The translations under genes and the position numbers were made by a program. The notes below the pieces were generated by a model, which saw only the letters and a list, made by a program, of their open reading frames with translations, ran no database searches and was not told where the DNA came from. Positions 49,201-55,200 of a stretch of DNA of 64,000 nucleotides are shown here, one piece after another. This stretch comes from Liquidambar formosana (Eukaryota > Streptophyta > Magnoliopsida > Saxifragales > Altingiaceae): contig CM077833.1 in the NCBI GenBank assembly GCA_039720395.1, positions 7,951,036 through 8,015,035 on the forward strand, given 5' to 3'. Position 1 is the first letter of the stretch. The number at the start of each line of letters is the position of its first letter.

Positions 49201-52200
49201 AGTTGGGCTAGTATTAGTCCATCTGTCGTTCCCACTCTATTTGACACCAGAGCAGGATGGTTCTTGGAGGATGGGCGTGGATAGTAGAGCAATTAACAAG
49301 ATTACCATTAAGTATCACTTTCCAATTCCAAGATCGGATGATAAGTTGGATTGTTTAGCCAGTGCAAAGGTGTTTTCTAAGATTGATCTTAGAAGTCGCT
49401 ATCACCAAATTCGTATTCGTCAGGGGACAAATGGAAAACCACTCTCAAGACACATAATGGGCTCTTTGAATGGCTTTGTCATGCCATTTGGGCTCACTAA
49501 TGCTCCTAGCACCTTCATGCGGGTCATGACCCAAATGTTATAACCACTTTTGGGAGTGTGTGTGTGGAAGTTTATTTTTATGATATTTTGGTTTATAGCC
49601 GTTGTTTTGAAGACCATTTGAAATACCTCCAACAAGTGTTTGATATCTTGAGGAGAGAAGTTTTATGGCAACTTGAAGAAATATAGTTTTGGGGTACACA
49701 AATTGGAGTTCTTAGGGTATTTTATGTCCTTAAATGGAGTGCTTATGGATGAAAGTAAGGTCCAAGAAATTGTGGATTGGCCTGCACCTTCTAGTATGCA
49801 AGAAGTGAGGCGTTTTCATGGTCTTGATTCTTTCTATAGAATGTTAATCAAAATTTCAGCACCTTAGCCACCCATCTTACCGATTGTATCAAGAAGAAAG
49901 TCTTATGACTTGGAGTTCTATGCCATTGTTCAAGCCATCAAGCATTGGAGCTATTATTTGGCCTACAAGTAATTTATTCTCAACACCGACCATGAAGATC
50001 TTAAGCACATCAACAATCGACCACATCTTAATAAGAGGCATGCCAAGTGGGTGAGTTACCTCCAACAATTTGATTTCTCTTTGAGACATTAGTCCGGCGT
50101 TCTTAATAAAGTAGCTAATGGTTTGAGTAGAAGGGCTGATCTCTTTCTTGAGATGCGAAATATGGTTACTGGTTTTGATGAATTCAAGGCGCATTATGCC
50201 CTTATTTTGGAAAGAGTCTCCATGCTTTACAAAGTGGACAGCAAGCAGCCAAAACTGAGTTTTTTTGTTAAAAGATGGATTCTCTTCAAAGGATTGAGGT
50301 GTGTGCCTCAATGCTCTCTTAGAGAGAAGTTGCTAGTTGACGTTTGAATGACATAATTTGGGTCATTTTGGTGAGAAGAAGACTAGAGTTGCTTCAACAA
50401 GACTACTTGTGGCTGGGAATGACTAGAGATGTTATTATGCATGTTCAAAGGTGCCATGTTTGCCAAAAGAGTAAGGAGACAGCCACTAATGCAGGGCTGC
50501 ATTTGCCACTTCCCAAACCCACCAGCCCTTGGAAATGCATTAGTATGGATTTTGTGCTTGGTCTTCCACAGTTCCACCTACCCAAAGGAACAATGATTCC
50601 ATCATGGTGGTTGTTGATCGACTTTCCGAGATGGTGCACTGCATTCCATGTCGGAAGACTATGGATGCTTCTAATGTTGCTACTATTTTATTCAAAGAAG
50701 TCTACAAGTTGCATGTTGTGCCTACTTCCATTGTTTCGGATAAAGATGCGGAGTTTCTTGCACATTTTTGGAGGACTTTATGGAAGAAAGTGGGGACTGA
50801 ATGAGCTTTAGTACTTCTTTTCATTGGGGATTGGGAAAATCCTAAGAATTGGAAATTTGTTCTTCCCTTGGCTGAATTTGCTTATAATTACTCTCTCAAT
50901 CAGACTATTCATACTTCACCTTTTGAAGTGGTTCATTTTTCTAAGCCTTATAGTGTGTTGGATCTTGCTCCTTTGCCACTTTCTAAGAAGGTGAGTGACG
51001 ACACTTTTGATATGACAGCTTTTATGAAACATGTTCATGCCCATGTGAAGACTAATATTGAAGAATCAAATGCTAAATACAAGACAGCTACTAATTTCGA
51101 TCAGAAAGAGTCACTTTTTCAAGAAGGTGAACTTGTTTGGGTGGTTGGGTGGTTCCATAGTCTTTAAAATCGTTGATACCGGCAATATATCGCTGTATTG
51201 ACAGTGGGCGATACAATATGTACCAACGATTTTGCTTTGAAAAATTATCGAGAGATATATCGGCAATATATCGAGAAATTTCGATAATATCAATAATTCT
51301 CGACAAAATCGAAGTTTTTTGGCATCATATTGGGACGATATACCCGATATTTCGACGATTGGAGCTGTTTCATGTCGTCCATTCCATGCAGCTGTTGAAG
51401 AGGAAGAAGAAGAAGAAGAAGAAAACAACTAAAAGCTACATACTTGTTATTGTGTTGTTGTCGTGTCGTCGTCGTTGTCCTCTTGGTCATTGTCGAACCA
51501 CCATGGCTCCCTGCCTGCCTCCAACCAGTTAGCCCTTTTTTCCTTTCGAGGTTTGTCAGTGAAGGGAGATGCTCAACCTATTTTACCTCTTCCCCCTTTT
51601 GTTTGTCTCATTCTCTAATAAGCCTTTTTTTTGGGGGGGGGGGGGAGGGGGGGTTTAATGGTCTGAGACCCCTCATAAGTCATGACTGATGACTTCTATT
51701 TAATGGTCTGAGACCCCTCATAAGTCATGACTGATGACTTCTATTCTTTCTTTCTTTCTTTCTTTTTTCTTTTTTTTTTTTTTTAATAAATTTATTTATG
51801 ACTCATGACTTATAATCCTATTTTATTTTTCAAAGTTAAGAAAATACAACTCTATATTTTTATTTTTTTACATTTTTATATTTAGCTTTGTGAACTTTTA
51901 AAAAAGCCTACACATTTTTATAATCCTATTTTTTTTTCAAAGTTAAGAAAATACAACTCTATATTTCTTATTTTTTTACATTTTTATATTTAGCTTTGTG
52001 AACTTTTAAAAAAGCCTAAACATCTTTTGTGTTTATTTTAGTCTAGTTATATAATCCCTCCGTCCCACTCCATTTTGGGATGTCCCAAAATATTTGATCA
52101 CTTCCAAAAGTCAAAGCAAATCATTATCTTATTTTTCCAAACTACCCTTTTACCACATTCAAAATTACCATTATTATATTAACTATCACATCAAGTAGCC

Positions 52201-55200
52201 TTTAATCATTGGAGGGTAGAATTGGAAAGTTCAAAAAAAGTGGATGACATGGCAATGCCTTAATATGTGTGTGTAGTCAAAGTGACCAAATAAAATGGGA
52301 CAGAGAGAGTATATATATGCACAAGTCAGGTCCTAAAAGGACGTGTTGATGTAAGTTGCATCAACACTATGCATTGGGTGTTGTACTCCATGCATGTGTG
52401 AATTATACAGTATTTTAATATTATGCGACATTTAAATATTGTTGAATTGCATAAATTCCTATTATTTATTTTCAACACTTTTTATACCTTACACAACACA
52501 TACTCATATTATACACATTTAAATTGAAATATTTTGATTCTAAATTGTTTATTGGAGTCTAAATCATCGTTTTCCAGAGTTTTAATAAAAATATCCGTGT
52601 TTCAGTAATTATCCAAGGATCCACCATATCTCTAAATCAATATTAATATTTTTGATACATCCAACGATATATCCAATATATCCGTATTTTTGGACCCTTG
52701 ATATATCCATCAATATCAATATTTAAGTCCTTGAGGCCTCGTTTGGTATGCCGGATATAAGGTCTGGATAGGATAAGTCTATCTTGGGACTTTTATATCT
52801 ATAACCTTATTTAGGGACGGGATAAGCTATCCTAGGATTTCTATATCCTCCACCTGGATGATATAATAAACCTATGGTTAGGATGGTATTATCTTCTCCT
52901 GGGATTATATATTCCAACTTAAAACATCAATGAATGGGTTTTTTTCCCAAAATATACTCAATCATTCGCGATGAATCCACACAAATGGAAGCTGGAGCTT
53001 CCACAGCAATCGTCTTCTCCGTCTTCCACAACAATCCTCTTTTCCTTCCACCATTGAAGCAGATTGTCGTCTTCATCTTCGACAGCAATCGTTTTCTTCT
53101 TCTTCCATTTGCACAGAAATCGAGTTCTTCTTTTACAGTGATTAGTCGATCAATTCACACAACGTCATTACCTCCAAATCACTAAAAATGGAATTGGAAA
53201 CACACCTCTTAGATCAAACTGAGAGAGATCATCACTTGTTGCTACCATCCTGTGGAAAAAAAAAAAAAAGAACTCAACTCCGTGTCTTCTTCAATCTGCA
53301 TCATCGTGATATCAAAATACAAAACAAAGTTTATGATTTCAATTTTGTATTTGGGTTATAGGGATTTACCTGATCGGAGATGCACCGGGAAGTTGCCGCC
53401 GATGTAGCGAAGTCGAATTGGTTATAGAGCCAGTGTTCATTGAATTTTGATCACTAACCTAGTAGCTACGGTGACAGAAGAGAAACCCTTTTTTATCTGG
53501 TCAAGATGATAAATGCATGAACTAGAGGGAGGGAAAGAGGGAAGAAGGAAGAGGGAAGGGTATGTTATGATTTAATCATGTGGTGATACCGCTAATAAAT
53601 GGCTTGATGATAAATGCTTGTTGGTTTTGATGGGCTTTGAATGCTTTTGAAAGTGATTATTTTTAAGAAAAAAATTGGCTTGAAAACCATCGTTGGTGGG
53701 TTCCAAACTTCCAATGAAGTTTTCCTACTTCTGCACTATATAGTAGCATCTCAAACAACAACAACCAAAAAAAAAAAAAAAACGCAAAATTAATGCATTT
53801 GATTTATGAAATTGAGTAAGGGTATTTTTGGAATGAAAAAGAAAAATGTCCATTATCCAAAGTAACAATATAACATACCAAACACTGGATTGGATGGCAT
53901 AATTATCTCCTGCATTACACCCTAACATCTACCATACAAAGGGGACGGGATAAGCATGGATAGGCAAAGGTATAGTTATCCAGCAGGAGAGCATATCCTG
54001 CCTAATCCTATCCAATCCAGACCCTATATCTAGCATACTAAACGAGGCATGAGTGGTTCTAACTCCTAAGTAAAGAAAGGCAACCAGCTGGTACTTATTC
54101 AAAGTTGAATGCTAGAAAAGTGGGTCCTTGATGTGCTTATTTGGACTGTCAAAGGGGAAAGCTGTCTTATTTTCCAGCAGCTGTCTTCAGTGGTTTAGCT
54201 AATGCATTTATTTCCTCGAGTTTACATGTAATTAGAGGATCAGCTAAGGGGTAATAAGTTCATTTTACAAGCTTTATACCTACAAATAAGAATCCGTCTA
54301 GTAGAAGAGTAGTTTTTCCCAAAAATATTCATTCACAACAACAGTTGTAAGAGCTTAGGCTCAATTTCTCTCCAATAATCAATGAATCCTTCGAGTTTCC
54401 TTCAATTTCTCTATGTTTCTCTCATTTTATACCCTTTTCTTAGCTCGATTGCTTGAGTTTCTGGTGCGATTCCATCAGTCCTTGCAAGATTTTGCACAAG
54501 ATTAATGACAACCTACCAAGTGGAGTTGCCACCTCACTTCAATATCTCTAATGTGTTTAATGTGAAGCATTTGCGGCCCTACTTCACAGCAGAAACTTGT
54601 GGGCAAGTTTCTTTATGAGGGGAAGTCATGATGTGAATGTTTGTGTGCTTATAAGAATGTTAAGGGAGTAAGCTGTTTAGCAGCTCTATCCACTAGGCTT
54701 TTATTTCCAGCTAGTAGTTCTTTAAGTTAGAGGGGTATTAAAGTCATTTTACAGTCCATTTCACTATAAATATGTAGTTGTAAGTCGTAACTGATTAGAT
54801 TCAGTTTTTGTTGATTTTTCGAATAATCCTTGTAACAAATTGAAGAGATTTGCTCTCTGTTCTCTCTCTAGACTCAAGAATCTAAGAATTTTCCTTCAAT
54901 TTCTCACAGTTTCTCTCTCTTTCTTGCAAATTCCCTTGCAATTCTCTTGCTTGTTTGTTTGGAGATCATTAGATAGTTAACACTACTTCAAGAAAACAAA
55001 AATTAGAAAATGTGGAAGGAAATATTTCCCTTTAACCAATATTAAATACACCATATTCCAACTTTAGTTCTTATTAAAAAATTTAAGCATACCCTCTATT
55101 TTGTAAGAAAAAGCTGTTCTTTTAGTTTAAAGTAATTTCAATTCTAGGTCAAACAAAAATCATTCACTATTGAGTAAGTGATTGGCATACCATGGGAATT

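Larger units (their letters stand above)
51156..52733 (+). mobile_element. hAT-like element (CGATAT family) inside gypsy pol, 1578 bp
   Basis: Starts catagtctttaaaatcg, ends tatttaagtccttg. Left target copy ggtggttc (51148-51155). The right copy reads a (52734) plus gtggttc (54053-54059), split by the Harbinger-like element. Contains a GAA tract (51396-51423), two tandem duplications (46 bp at 51655-51746; about 105 bp at 51818-52022) and a Stowaway MITE (52054-52310). No transposase. Confidence 0.88.
46333..54971 (+). mobile_element. Ty3/gypsy element with both LTRs and nested insertions
   Basis: Perfect target duplication gatag (46328-46332 and 54972-54976). 5' LTR 46333-46674, primer site 46678-46689, gag-pol 47476-54620 (interrupted), purine tract 54617-54625, 3' LTR 54629-54971. 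Inside pol sit an hAT element (51156-52733), a Harbinger-like element (52735-54049) and a solo LTR (54130-54477). The two LTRs show many differences, so the element is old. Antisense to SGR2. Confidence 0.93.
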
